Positions 41,968 to 51,274 of a stretch of 64,000 nt of DNA are shown here, piece by piece. Made by a program: the position numbers and the translations under genes. The first letter of the stretch is position 1, and each line of letters begins with the position of its first letter. The stretch lies in NCBI GenBank assembly GCA_039613835.1, contig CP154827.1:1528001-1592000 (forward strand), given 5' to 3'. This stretch comes from Acetobacteraceae bacterium. GTDB taxonomy: Bacteria; Pseudomonadota; Alphaproteobacteria; Acetobacterales; Acetobacteraceae. The notes under the pieces were generated by a model. It was not told the origin of the DNA. It worked only from the letters and a program-made list of their open reading frames with translations, and ran no database searches.

Positions 41968-42654
41968 ATGGAGCAGACTCCCCTCAAACGTGGCGGCATG
42001 GGGAAGCTGCTTCGCGCCTGTCTCATTGTCATTGTCCTGGCCGGTATTATGACCGTTGCACGTTATGTCCCCGTCGCCGCCAATTTTACGCGCGTGGTCG
42101 CTTCGTGGCAGCATTCCCCATGGGCACCCGTCATTTTCTGTCTTCTCGGCATTTTTTATGCGGCGTTTGGGATGCCACGTCAGGCATTATGCGCCGTGGC
42201 GGGACTGATTTTCGGGGTTGTGATGGGTTTGAGCCTTGCCATGGCGGCCACCTTACTCGGTAATCTCATCGATTTTTACCTCGCAAGAATCATGCGGCAG
42301 AGACGGAATCGTGACGGGCAGGCAACCCCGCCAACACGCTTATGGCAAAAAAAAATGGAGTCCTTCGGGCATGTTGCCAGGAATGCACCCTTCTGCGCCA
42401 TTTTGATGCTTCGCCTCATGCCGGTCGGGTCCGCCCTGCTCGTCGCCCTGGGTGCCGGATATTACGACATCGGTGTCTCCGCCTTCATTGCCGGAACATT
42501 ACTCGGCTCCCTCCCGCAGAACCTCGTTTTCGTCCTGATCGGAAGCGGCTCCCACCTCGGGCGGGGCAGTCAGATTACGGTCGAGGTGCTTCTTTTCGCC
42601 CTGTCCATGATGCTCGGCATTCTCATCATGCGCCACCGTCAGGAAAAATTTTGA
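41968..42654 (+). CDS. TVP38/TMEM64-family membrane protein
   Basis: A 228-residue protein with about five hydrophobic segments (LLRACLIVIVLAGIMTVARY, WAPVIFCLLGIFYAAFGMPR, CAVAGLIFGVVMGLSLAMAA, VLLFALSMMLGILIM). The family core is the Gly/Pro-rich loop PFCAILMLRLMPVGSALLVA, then LGSLPQNLVFVLIGSG. This is the DedA-related VTT domain, linked to lipid scrambling or membrane homeostasis; the substrate is unknown. It reads cleanly. A GC-rich hairpin (42705) follows. Confidence 0.8.
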   Translation: MEQTPLKRGGMGKLLRACLIVIVLAGIMTVARYVPVAANFTRVVASWQHSPWAPVIFCLLGIFYAAFGMPRQALCAVAGLIFGVVMGLSLAMAATLLGNLIDFYLARIMRQRRNRDGQATPPTRLWQKKMESFGHVARNAPFCAILMLRLMPVGSALLVALGAGYYDIGVSAFIAGTLLGSLPQNLVFVLIGSGSHLGRGSQITVEVLLFALSMMLGILIMRHRQEKF

Positions 42655-42704
42655 ATTGAACCACCCAGCCAGGATGGACTTTATCTTAAGAGAGCGTGGC
42701 TCTA

Positions 42705-42742
42705 CCTGCCCCGCCAGGGCCATTCGGCGCTGGCGGGGCAGG
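42705..42742. repeat. Perfect 13-base inverted repeat
   Basis: cctgccccgccag and ctggcggggcagg pair 13 of 13 around a 12-base loop. There is no T-tract, so this is a palindromic element or weak terminator. It shares the CCTGCCCCGC core with the repeat at 3792-3816. Confidence 0.65.
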
Positions 42743-42884
42743 CTCCTCTTGCATCAGGCGTTCAGCTGATCGCGTCTTATTCGACTCATATCAATGCTAC
42801 CCAAGTTCCAACCGCTTTCTTTCGTTACCTTTCCGACCATAAAAATAGATCAAGCGCCGTTTTCTAAGTCTTTCGGAGCGTTCC

Positions 42885-44211
42885 ATGTTACTTACAAGCG
42901 CACGCAATGCTGCAGGTGCGCGCTTCTCTTCGATCCGGAGAGGTCAGCAACTGGAAGATATTGCGCATCGACATCGTATCTATGAACGCGTGGCATTCCT
43001 TCTCGGGATGATCTGTGCTATCGGACCCATCTCGACGGATATATATATCTGCCCGCCTTCCCGGCGATTGAGCATTCCCTCCACGTCCCATCAGGAAGTG
43101 CCGGGCTGACTTTATCCACCTGGATGGTCGGGCTGGCTATTGGCCAGATCATCATGGGACCGCTCTCCGACAGATTTGGGCGGCGGGCCGCCATGTTCTG
43201 GGGGGGATGGTTGCTTATACGCTCAGCAGCGTGGCTTGTGCCTGGGCGACAACGATGACGCTTCTCGCGGTCGCACGGTTTTTTGCCGCGCTCGCCGCAT
43301 CATCTTGCATCGTCGTCCCAAGCGCCGCCGTGCGTGATTTCGCAACAGGTGACGCAGCCTCACGATTAATGTCCCGCCTCATCCTTATCCAGGGGACTGT
43401 GCCAGTGCTTGCGCCGATGCTGGGTGGATTCGCGCTGGAGTGGGTCAGCTGGCGCGCGGTTTTCTGGCTATCCGCCGGATATGGTGTTCTCTCATCTGTG
43501 ATCCTGATTTTTCTTTTTCCGGAAACACTGCCATTGGAGCGGCGCAAAAATGTGCATATTCTGGCTTTGTGGCAGCGCTTTCATGCCATCATCCGCGAAC
43601 CTCTCTTTTCACGCAGTAGTTTGATTTATGGTTTAAGTGGTTTCATGTTTTTCGCTTATCTGACGGCTGCACCAGGCATCTTTCAGCATCTTTACCGGTT
43701 TTCCCCCGCGCATTACGGCATGATTTTCGGCATCTGCGCCGTATGTATGATCGGCGCCTCCCAGATCAACAGCGTGCTGGTGGGGAAAGTGCGCAGCACG
43801 CGCCTTTTCGGTTGGGCACTCTCTGTCACAATATGCAGCACATTGCTCTTGCTCATCGTAGCGATGATCGCGGTGCGTTACCCTGAAAAAGCGGGCACTC
43901 TGCGCGCGACGACGTTACCACCTTTCATCACCCTCCTGATCACGGCGCTGTCCATGACGGGGATCATCACGCCCAACACCATTGTGCAGGTCCTTAAAAA
44001 CCATCATCAACATGCGGGAAGCGCCTCCGCGCTGGCAGGTACGATTCAATATGTGTTCGGCGCGGCGGTCTCCTTCCTGATCGGGTCATTGCCGGCGGCA
44101 TCACCCCTCCCGATGGTGGCGCTGATGTTTATCGCCGCCATTCTGATGGGCCTCGTCGCGGCGCGAAAACCACGAACCCTCCCGTCACCTGACATTCTCA
44201 GCGTGGATTGA
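42885..44211 (+). pseudogene. Bcr/CflA-type MFS drug exporter, two frameshifts
   Basis: A ggag site lies 6 bases before ATG 42885. The first helix and the signature GMICAIGPISTDIY are followed by an extra AT in the AT5 repeat (43039-43048). Removing it restores LPAFPAIEHSLHVPSGSAGL, then STWMVGLAIGQIIMGPLSDR and FGRRAAMFWGG. A missing G in the G7 run (43200-43206) then shifts to MVAYTLSSVACAWATTM. The rest is a clean 12-helix exporter up to 44211 (for example GTVPVLAPMLGGFALEWVSW). Both lesions sit in simple repeats, so slippage or base-calling error is likely. Confidence 0.85.
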
Positions 44212-44218
44212 AGCGATA

Positions 44219-44587
44219 ATGGGTCCGATCATTGTCCTGCTTGTTGAGGATGACGCTTCTATCGCTCTTGTGGTCAAGACTCTCCTGACGCGGAATGGCT
44301 ACGAGGTACATCAATGCACCAATGCTGAAGACGCCCTGAAAAGCTGCGAGCATATCGGGCCCGGTCTGCTTATGACCGACCTGCATCTTAAGGGTCAGAC
44401 GGACGGATTGGCCCTCATCGACCGCATGCGCCAGAACTTCTCGGCTTTGCCTGCGATATTGGTTTCGGGCGACTTCACCGAGGGGGGCAACCTCGATGCG
44501 GGAGATGCCATTATTCGACTGGGCAAGCCCTTTCGCGCAGCGACGATGCTGGCCGCCCTTGCCCGCGCCCAGAAAAAACCGGTGTGA
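44219..44587 (+). CDS. Stand-alone receiver-domain protein
   Basis: A CheY-like domain of 122 residues with no output domain. Acidic pocket residues are in VLLVEDDASIALVV, the phospho-acceptor Asp is in GLLMTDLHLKGQTDG, the conserved Ser in ILVSGDF, and the Lys in IRLGKPFRA. It probably relays a signal by protein contact. No histidine kinase is nearby, so the partner is unknown. It starts 7 bases after the MFS gene's stop. Confidence 0.85.
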   Translation: MGPIIVLLVEDDASIALVVKTLLTRNGYEVHQCTNAEDALKSCEHIGPGLLMTDLHLKGQTDGLALIDRMRQNFSALPAILVSGDFTEGGNLDAGDAIIRLGKPFRAATMLAALARAQKKPV

Positions 44588-44653
44588 CATTTACAAATCG
44601 AGGGGAAACCATCAGGATAAGGCCCCGTTTTTTCGACTTCTGAAAGCGCGTTT

Positions 44654-45205
44654 ATGACGGATACTGCCTACGCCGACCCCCAGCCGGAGATCAACCTCAA
44701 AGATTTCATTCGTGGCGTGCCGGACTTCCCGAAACCAGGCATTCTTTTCTATGATATCTCGACGCTGATCCGCCATGCCGATGCGTGGCAGATCGCGATA
44801 GCCCGCATGGCGCGTGCCGTTGCCGCTTTCAAACCGGATATCCTCGCCGGAATCGAGAGTCGCGGTTTCCTCACAGCAGCGCCGCTTGCGCAGCGACTGG
44901 GCTGCGGCTTCATCATGTTGCGCAAGCCTGGCAAACTTCCCGGTAAAACCATCTCGCTTCAGTACGGGCTGGAATATGGCGCTGACGAGCTCCACATCCA
45001 GGAAGATGCCATTATCCCCGGGCAACGTGTGGTCGTGCTGGATGATCTGCTTGCGACAGGCGGCACGCTGGCAGCCTCCATCGCCCTCTTGAGGAAAGTT
45101 GGGGCCGAGGTGATTGGTGCTTCCGTCCTGATTGAGCTGACTGGCCTTAAAGGCCGTGAGAAAATCGATACGGACCTGAACGCCCTGATTTCATACGATG
45201 TGTGA
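44654..45205 (+). CDS. apt: Adenine phosphoribosyltransferase
   Basis: Salvages adenine to AMP with PRPP. Family segments are [40 protein letters not shown], and the PRPP loop [17 protein letters not shown]. It ends with [11 protein letters not shown]. At 183 residues it has normal length. It is followed at once by a nitroreductase gene, with the next start only about 15 bases away. Confidence 0.95.
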   Translation: MTDTAYADPQPEINLKDFIRGVPDFPKPGILFYDISTLIRHADAWQIAIARMARAVAAFKPDILAGIESRGFLTAAPLAQRLGCGFIMLRKPGKLPGKTISLQYGLEYGADELHIQEDAIIPGQRVVVLDDLLATGGTLAASIALLRKVGAEVIGASVLIELTGLKGREKIDTDLNALISYDV

Positions 45206-45219
45206 TTAAGAGTTACCCA

Positions 45220-46053
45220 ATGCCACAAAAACTGGAATCTCTCTGGGCAGAGCGCTACCGAGAAGACAATATGCCCCCGCGGCCTGAGGCCGCATCAAAA
45301 CTCTCTTATGCTCTTGAAACAATGCTGGCGCATCGCTCCGTGCGTGCCTTCCTGCCGGACGCCCTGCCTGAAGGCGTGCTGGAATGGGCGATTGCCGCAG
45401 CTTCCTCGGCCTCGACCTCGTCCAATATGCAGGCATGGTCGGTCATTGCCATTCAAGATCCGGCGATGCGCGATCTTATGGCGCAATTATCCGGCAATCA
45501 GGATCACGTGCGCAAGGCGCCTGTTTTCCTCGCATGGGTAGCGGACCTCTCTCGTCTTGAACGCGCGGCGCAGCGGGAAGACAGGCCGGACATCGTGCTC
45601 GATTATCTCGATTTCTTCCTCGTTTCCGTTGTGGATGCCGCGCTCGCTGCGCAGAATGCCGCCATTGCGTTTGAGGTTGCCGGGCTGGGCATCACTTATA
45701 TCGGCGGTATCCGTAGCCACGTGAAGGAAGTTGCAGAGGCCCTCGCACTGCCACCCCGGAGCTTCGTCGCTTTCGGCATGTGTGTCGGCTGGCCCAACCC
45801 GGCCCATCCGGCCAGCATCAAGCCGCGCCTGCCGCAAAGCGTCGTGCTCCATCATGAAAAATACGTTCATCAGGCAGAGGCGGGGCTGATCGACGCTTAC
45901 GACGCGCGCGTCAGCGCTTTCCAGCAGGAGCAAAATCTCCCGCCTCGTCGGTGGACGGCGCACGCTGCCCGCCAGGCGACGGATCACGCTTATGTCAATA
46001 AACGTAAGGAGCTGCACGACGTGCTCCAGGCGCTCGGCTTTCCACTCACTTAA
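45220..46053 (+). CDS. NfsA-like nitroreductase family flavoprotein
   Basis: FMN-dependent NAD(P)H oxidoreductase. It has the FMN-binding start MLAHRSVRAFLPDALPEG, a Ser-rich FMN loop (ASSASTSSNMQAWSVIAIQD), a middle AAQNAAIAFEVAGLGITYIG and a C-terminal extension (NKRKELHDVLQALGF) like NfsA. At 278 residues it is longer than the NfsB type. ATG 45220 is preferred; a GTG 18 bases upstream overlaps the apt stop. The natural substrate is unknown; quinones and nitro compounds are accepted by homologues. Confidence 0.82.
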   Translation: MPQKLESLWAERYREDNMPPRPEAASKLSYALETMLAHRSVRAFLPDALPEGVLEWAIAAASSASTSSNMQAWSVIAIQDPAMRDLMAQLSGNQDHVRKAPVFLAWVADLSRLERAAQREDRPDIVLDYLDFFLVSVVDAALAAQNAAIAFEVAGLGITYIGGIRSHVKEVAEALALPPRSFVAFGMCVGWPNPAHPASIKPRLPQSVVLHHEKYVHQAEAGLIDAYDARVSAFQQEQNLPPRRWTAHAARQATDHAYVNKRKELHDVLQALGFPLT

Positions 46054-46089
46054 AGTGGCTCGGCAAGGTGTCACCCGCCCGTGCCACTT
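46053..46089. terminator. Possible terminator between convergent genes
   Basis: aagtggc and gccactt pair 7 of 7 with a 23-base loop in the 42-base gap between the nitroreductase and the beta-propeller gene. There is no T-tract, so support is weak. Confidence 0.35.
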
Positions 46090-46095
46090 GAGAGC

Positions 46096-47343
46096 TCACC
46101 GTAAAATGCCGGTATGGCCCAGGGAATAACGCCCCGGTTGCGGCCAGACGGTCAGGCCGTGGGGCTCCAACCCCACCGGGATTTTGCGGACGGCGCCGGT
46201 TCGCGTGTCGATGGCGTAAACCACATCATCGAAACGCCCGGAAAGCCAGAGGTAACGGCCATCCGCCGAGACATTCCCCATATCTGGACTGCCCCCGCCA
46301 GGGATCGGCCAGTTCTTGATGACTTTATCGGTCGCGAGATCAATGACGGAGACACTGCCCGGACCGTTTTTAGGTCCATGAATTTTGTGGGAGCCGCGAT
46401 TGGCGACATAAAGTAATTTGCTGTCTCGGCTGATATATTCGCCGTGGGTCCCGACACCGGTCGGGATAAACCCCGTCTCCTTGAACATGTCGCCATTCAG
46501 GATGAAGACACCGTCAGCCATCATGTCCGCGACGTAAAAGCGGTGACCATCCGGCGCTGTCTGGATATCCTGCGGCATACCCCCTTTTGATAATTTGAGA
46601 TAGCTGAGCACCTTACGATTGACGGTATCCACTTTGACGAGATACCCGCCAAATTCACAGGTGAAAATAGCGTAACGCCCATCACCGGAAAATCCGGCAT
46701 GATTGACACCGGAGCATTCCGGTGTCGCTACCGAGCCAATCAGCGCCATGGAAAGCGGCTCGCGGAAATCCAGTCGACGATGCGCCTCCGCGACGGTAAT
46801 CGCGAATTTACCGTCCGGGGTGAAATACATATTGTAGGGATCATCCACGGGCAGAGAGGGGCCGGGACGACCCGTCACTGGGTTAATCGGCGTGAGGCTG
46901 CCATCCTCATGGCCTTCCGCATTATTCGTCACCCATAAATGGCGGAGGTCCCAGGATGGCACGACATGTTGCGGGCTGCGGCCCACTTTGAAGCTGTCGA
47001 CGACTTTGAAGCTCGCCTGATCGATAACTGAAACCGAATTTCCTCTCAGATTGGGGACGTAAACCCGTTTGAGATCATGCGCCACAATGGGTGATAATTT
47101 TTCGGGGCCCGTCGTTTCGCTATATATATTTTTCGGGTTTACAACAGGCGGCATACCCGGGATCGTTTTCACCTCCTCCGAAGGCGACGGCGCCGCACTC
47201 GGGATAGGCGTTTTTTCAGGCGTGACAGCGAAGGGTTTTGCTGACCCGTAATCTGGCTGCGCGGGGGAAGGGGTGGAAAGGATGAAGGGTGACCCTGCGG
47301 CAACCGCCATTGAAAAGAAGAATCTCAAATGCAGTAAGCTCAT
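46096..47343 (-). CDS. Exported YVTN-type beta-propeller protein
   Basis: A signal peptide (FFFSMAVAAGSPFILSTPSPA) is followed by a Pro-rich stretch and then propeller blades with the family rhythm: KRVYVPNLRGNSVSVIDQAS, LRHLWVTNNAEGHEDGSLTP, KLLYVANRGSHKIHGPKNGP and RYLWLSGRFDDVVYAIDTRT. ATG 47343 is chosen because gagagga precedes it by 6 bases. It starts 15 bases after the creatininase stop, so the two form one unit. Such propellers often bind partners rather than catalyse; the function is unknown. Confidence 0.8.
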   Translation of the reverse strand: MSLLHLRFFFSMAVAAGSPFILSTPSPAQPDYGSAKPFAVTPEKTPIPSAAPSPSEEVKTIPGMPPVVNPKNIYSETTGPEKLSPIVAHDLKRVYVPNLRGNSVSVIDQASFKVVDSFKVGRSPQHVVPSWDLRHLWVTNNAEGHEDGSLTPINPVTGRPGPSLPVDDPYNMYFTPDGKFAITVAEAHRRLDFREPLSMALIGSVATPECSGVNHAGFSGDGRYAIFTCEFGGYLVKVDTVNRKVLSYLKLSKGGMPQDIQTAPDGHRFYVADMMADGVFILNGDMFKETGFIPTGVGTHGEYISRDSKLLYVANRGSHKIHGPKNGPGSVSVIDLATDKVIKNWPIPGGGSPDMGNVSADGRYLWLSGRFDDVVYAIDTRTGAVRKIPVGLEPHGLTVWPQPGRYSLGHTGILR

Positions 47344-47358
47344 GAATGATCCTCTCAA

Positions 47359-48165
47359 TTATTTGTTATCTCGACGCAGTCGGGCAATGGCCGTGTCGAC
47401 CTGAAAGGAAGTGCCAACCGCGCCGAGCGCAGCGGTGCTGGGCCGGGGATCACCTCCATACACACCGTCTTCTTTCCCTGACTTTAAAGACTTCTTCATC
47501 AGCGCAAGCCGAACCATCACAAGGTCAACCGCCAGCATAAGAGACGCATCCATCAAATCCGCATGTTGGCCGATATCCTGCGCGAACCCCCTCTCCCGCA
47601 ACCATGGGACGAACCGGCTTTGCAGGACATCGTAATAGGGCGTCACGTCGATTATGCGGGCTGCCCCTTGCCAATGATGATTGAGTTGCCGCGTCACACG
47701 CGCGACAAAGGCGCGGTAACTACCATGGTCGGAGATGATAGCGATACGTTTGAAGCCCTGCGCACGCAGGCTTTCAGCCGCACCAACGAGCATCCCTTCG
47801 AAAATTTGGGGCGGGATGGAGATCGTCCCGGGAAAGCGCATACGAGGTGTGCGGGACGATGTGTCGCCTTCCGGCACGTAAGTGATGACGGGCGCGACCA
47901 GGCAATGGCCCAGCCCCCGCGCGATCCGTAAAGCGAGCGCCGCGGCGCGGACATTATGCTTGCCGACCGCTATGAAAGGCCCGCTCTGCTCCGTGCCGCC
48001 GATCGGAATGATCACCGTCCTGTCGCCATTCTGAATGGCGCGGGCGATTTCCGGCCAGGTCATTTTTTCAAGCGCGACTTCCGGCGCCGCGAAAGCCGAT
48101 GAGATGGGAAAGCCAAACCGAAGCGCGACCCCGACAAACAAAATCATGCGCGGTACGACGTGCAT
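47359..48165 (-). CDS. Exported creatininase-family protein
   Basis: A Sec signal (FVGVALRFGFPISSAFAAP) leads a creatininase-fold protein. The canonical EQHG...TD metal site is replaced by GGTEQSGPFIAVGKHNVRA, so His becomes Ser and Asp becomes His. The later motif reads IISDHGSYRAF instead of the usual NGHGGN, and HADLMDASLML replaces the usual HAGE. The Glu of TEQ and the His of DHG remain. Metal binding may therefore differ from classical creatininases, which open lactam rings. Export is also unusual for the fold. The start at 48165 has aggg 6 bases upstream. It is paired with the propeller protein. Confidence 0.78.
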   Translation of the reverse strand: MHVVPRMILFVGVALRFGFPISSAFAAPEVALEKMTWPEIARAIQNGDRTVIIPIGGTEQSGPFIAVGKHNVRAAALALRIARGLGHCLVAPVITYVPEGDTSSRTPRMRFPGTISIPPQIFEGMLVGAAESLRAQGFKRIAIISDHGSYRAFVARVTRQLNHHWQGAARIIDVTPYYDVLQSRFVPWLRERGFAQDIGQHADLMDASLMLAVDLVMVRLALMKKSLKSGKEDGVYGGDPRPSTAALGAVGTSFQVDTAIARLRRDNK

Positions 48166-48285
48166 TTTCATCCCTGAACAGCGGCAAAATCGGATGAGTG
48201 ACCTTTAGTCAGGTAGCCCTTCTTTGCAGGGCCTGGAGTAAACACGTCTTTGCATCGGGAGCTGAATTAAAATTTTAGGTGAGAA

Positions 48286-49947
48286 TCACGGCGCGGCTTT
48301 AAGCCGCCAGAGTCCAAGGTCGAGTTTATGCCCGTTGGAATAATTTAAACCGCTGACCCGCCCCAATAATTCAAGATCTTCCTGCTGATCTCCCAGAACG
48401 GCTTTGAAACGACCATCTGCCTTAAGGTCAATGAGGACGAGTGTGCATTGAGGACGCCACGCCATGTAGGTCGCCGCCGCACCGACACCGAAGAGCTTCG
48501 TCTGCGTCCCGACAAGGAAAGCAAGGGACGGCTCGGAATAAGAGGGCGAAATAAGTGTCGTCTGATCACCACATATCCGGTGCGCTTTAAAAAGTGCCGC
48601 AGCATGTGGCGCGAGTTGGATGGTCGATAATTTCGGGATGACAATCAGAAACAACCCGAGATGGATCAGCACGGCAGAGAGGACAGCCCAGATTGCCGCC
48701 ACCCGGCGCCGCACCTGAAGCAACGCAACGCCAGAAGCGCCCAACGTCACGCAGGCAAGCACGGAGCCGAAAATGAGGAGAGGATGGACGAAATGCTGGT
48801 CCCGCCAGATCAGCACACCGCCTGATACCGCCAGAGCCAACCCGACGATAAACCACAGAGCGCCATAAAGCCGGGTCAGCCAACGCCCGACGAGGTGACG
48901 CGGCACGGCGGGTGCCCATGCCATGATGCCGGCGGACGCCAGAATGGCGATCGCGGGATAAGTAGGAAGAACGTAATGCGGTAATTTTGTCGCGATGATT
49001 TCAAAGACGAGCCAATGCGGGATGATCCAGCAGAGTAAATATCGAACAGCCATCTCATGACGTCGCGCCCAGATCTTCGGCAATGCCAGCACGGCGAAAA
49101 GTGAGCCCGGCCAGAAGGCGAGCAGAAACACCGCGAGATGATAGCCCATCGGCAAACCATGCGCCTGCTGACCCTGGCCGATCTTGCCGAGAAAATTGAC
49201 CCCAACCGCATCACGGAAAAACGCACCATGACTGACAAACCCGATCGCGATGCACCAGGGCAGAACGACCGCCAACGCGATGAGCCAACCATATTTGAAG
49301 CGGAGCCCGCGCCACCATTCCCGCCGTCGCTCACATAGCCATAAAGCGCCAATCGTGCCGAAAGACGGGATGAGGACGACCGGCCCCTTCAACATGAGTC
49401 CACAACCCAGCGCGAGCCAGAACAATAAAGCCCATTTGAAGGGGGCAACGCGTCCCTGTTGCGCGGACAGATAGGTTTTGAGCAGGGCCCCCTGAACCAG
49501 AAGGATATCGAAAAGCAGGACGGTGTCGATCGTCGCCATCCGCCCTTCCGCCATCATAAGCGTTGAGACAGCGAGAAAGGCCGCCGCCAGCAAGCCCGTC
49601 ATCGTACCGAAAAGCACGCTCCCGAGCCATGCCGTCAATGTTACGGCACCCGTGACGGCGATCAGGCTGGGGATGCGATAGGGCCAGGCGATATGGCGCG
49701 CGGACGGGCCACCAAAGACCGCCTCTGCCCCGGCCTCCAGCCAGTAAATACCGGCTGGTTGCAGATATCGCTTCTGATCCAGAAATTTCACATCAATGAA
49801 ATTCCCCGTCTCCAGCATTTGTCCGGAGGCTTCCATATAGCGGGACTCATCCCGATCAAGGGGCGGCAGGGTCATGCGCCCTGGCAGAAAGATCAGAAAA
49901 GTCAGGAGGGCGATGGCGCTGTAATGGCGCCAATTTAAGCGCGCCAA
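48286..49947 (-). CDS. ArnT-like membrane glycosyltransferase (GT39/GT83 type)
   Basis: Multi-spanning enzyme that uses lipid-linked sugars on the periplasmic side. It has the GT-C Asp motif PPLDRDESRYMEASGQMLET, then DVKFLDQKRYLQPAGIYWLE and about ten helices (for example LTFLIFLPGRM and LLAAAFLAVSTLMMAEGRMA). A soluble tail ends GLWRLKAAP. The frame extends to 50067, inside the upstream gene. The TTG at 49947 fits better, 5 bases after that gene's stop and with ggaag about 8 bases before it. It pairs with the ArnC/DPMS-like gene, which may supply its undecaprenyl-linked sugar. Lipid A modification is possible but unproven. Confidence 0.8.
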   Translation of the reverse strand: MARLNWRHYSAIALLTFLIFLPGRMTLPPLDRDESRYMEASGQMLETGNFIDVKFLDQKRYLQPAGIYWLEAGAEAVFGGPSARHIAWPYRIPSLIAVTGAVTLTAWLGSVLFGTMTGLLAAAFLAVSTLMMAEGRMATIDTVLLFDILLVQGALLKTYLSAQQGRVAPFKWALLFWLALGCGLMLKGPVVLIPSFGTIGALWLCERRREWWRGLRFKYGWLIALAVVLPWCIAIGFVSHGAFFRDAVGVNFLGKIGQGQQAHGLPMGYHLAVFLLAFWPGSLFAVLALPKIWARRHEMAVRYLLCWIIPHWLVFEIIATKLPHYVLPTYPAIAILASAGIMAWAPAVPRHLVGRWLTRLYGALWFIVGLALAVSGGVLIWRDQHFVHPLLIFGSVLACVTLGASGVALLQVRRRVAAIWAVLSAVLIHLGLFLIVIPKLSTIQLAPHAAALFKAHRICGDQTTLISPSYSEPSLAFLVGTQTKLFGVGAAATYMAWRPQCTLVLIDLKADGRFKAVLGDQQEDLELLGRVSGLNYSNGHKLDLGLWRLKAAP

Positions 49948-49951
49948 ACCG

Positions 49952-50686
49952 CTATTCTTCCGTAAGCTGGCGCGGCAGGCGCGTGCGGTTCTGAAGCCAG
50001 GCAACACCCATGATATCGCGAAACCCCACGCAGGCGCGGTCGAAATTGGTGTATTTTGAAACGCCATGCAGGCGGGGCCGATGCTGCGTTTCGATACAGA
50101 TCAGCTGCGCACCATACGTGCCAAACAAAGCGGGCAAAAACCGATGCAGGCCCTCAAATTGCGGCAGGCGCAGAAACATGTCCCGCCGGAAAAGCTTCAT
50201 GGGTGCCCCTGTATCCGGGCAGCCATCCTTCAGGAGTTTTTGTCGTAACCCGTTTGCGAAACGCGTGGCCAGTCGACGGGAGATCCCGTCACGTCGCTTG
50301 CGCCGCACACCGACGACGATCGGCGCCTCGGCCTCCGCCCCCATAGCGTGCGTAGCGGCCCGATACATTGCAATGATGGTTGCTGGATCATCCTGCCCGT
50401 CACCATCCATCGTGGCAATCCACTGTCCCTGCGCCGCCTCAATGCCGGTGCGGAGCGCCGCGGATTTGCCGAGACGCCGGTCATGACTAATGATCCGCAT
50501 CTGCGTCAGCCCCGCCGCCCGCGCCGCGCGCAGCGACGCCAATGTGTCATCCGTGCTGCCATCGTTGACGAAAATGATTTCATGCTCAGGGAATGACGCC
50601 GCCTTTTTTGACAGTTCGGCACAAACCGGCCCCACATTGCGGGCCTCATTCAGAACAGCGATGACGATCGAGAGAGGGCGGGACAT
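49952..50686 (-). CDS. Dolichyl-phosphate mannosyltransferase-like GT2
   Basis: Cytosolic family 2 glycosyltransferase that probably loads a sugar onto undecaprenyl phosphate. It begins MSRPLSIVIAVLNEARNVGP, then has EIIFVNDGSTDDTLASLRAA, KSAALRTGIEAAQGQWIATM, the DxD in MDGDGQDDP, and DTGAPMKLFRRDMFLRLP. A short tail (RHGVSKY-like LHGVSKYTNF) is typical of DPM1-type enzymes without C-terminal helices. At 244 residues it has normal length. The next gene (ArnT-like) begins 5 bases after its stop. Confidence 0.87.
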   Translation of the reverse strand: MSRPLSIVIAVLNEARNVGPVCAELSKKAASFPEHEIIFVNDGSTDDTLASLRAARAAGLTQMRIISHDRRLGKSAALRTGIEAAQGQWIATMDGDGQDDPATIIAMYRAATHAMGAEAEAPIVVGVRRKRRDGISRRLATRFANGLRQKLLKDGCPDTGAPMKLFRRDMFLRLPQFEGLHRFLPALFGTYGAQLICIETQHRPRLHGVSKYTNFDRACVGFRDIMGVAWLQNRTRLPRQLTEE

Positions 50687-50743
50687 TTCTGAAGCTTACC
50701 TCATCCCGATCTTGTTCGGAAGCGCATGAGCGCGCCGAAAGCA

Positions 50744-51262
50744 TTAGTGGCGTTTCGCCGTTTTCCCGTCATGCCTGTTCAGCGCATCCGGCAAGGCATC
50801 GAGACCCTGTTCAAATAGATTTTGAGCCAGCGAATCGTCGCGCGCAACATCCTGACTCATGAGGGATCGCACAGCCGTGACGGCAGCTTGGGAAGCCGCC
50901 TCCTTCACGTCCTGGATCGCGGCGCGGCGGGAAGCGGCGATGCGATCATGGGCGAGGCGCTCCCGCTGTTGAAGAACCTGCTCCGCCTTGCGCTGGGCGG
51001 CATCGGCAATCATGGCGGCCTCACGACGGGAATTTTCGATCAGTGTTTTGGCGTCGGCAATGGCTTCTTCACGGCTGCGCGTGGCATCCTCAAGCATCTT
51101 CTCGGCCTCGCGGCGCAAAGCGCCCGCTTCATCGAGGTCGCGCCGCACCTGCGCGGCGCGGCCGTCCAGTCCCGAGGCCACCACCCGCCAGATCTTGCGT
51201 CCAAAAAAGACGAAGAACAGCACGAAGGCAACAGCGACATAAAATCTCTGGTCGTGAAGCAT
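50744..51262 (-). CDS. atpF: ATP synthase subunit b
   Basis: Peripheral stalk subunit. One N-terminal membrane helix (YVAVAFVLFFVFFGRKIW) leads a long charged coiled coil (ALRREAEKMLEDATRSREEA), typical of b subunits. At 172 residues it has normal length. It is the last atp gene here, 12 bases after b'. The F1 genes are not in the window, as expected for alphaproteobacteria, where F0 and F1 form separate operons. Confidence 0.92.
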   Translation of the reverse strand: MLHDQRFYVAVAFVLFFVFFGRKIWRVVASGLDGRAAQVRRDLDEAGALRREAEKMLEDATRSREEAIADAKTLIENSRREAAMIADAAQRKAEQVLQQRERLAHDRIAASRRAAIQDVKEAASQAAVTAVRSLMSQDVARDDSLAQNLFEQGLDALPDALNRHDGKTAKRH

Positions 51263-51274
51263 GGTGCCCTCCGA

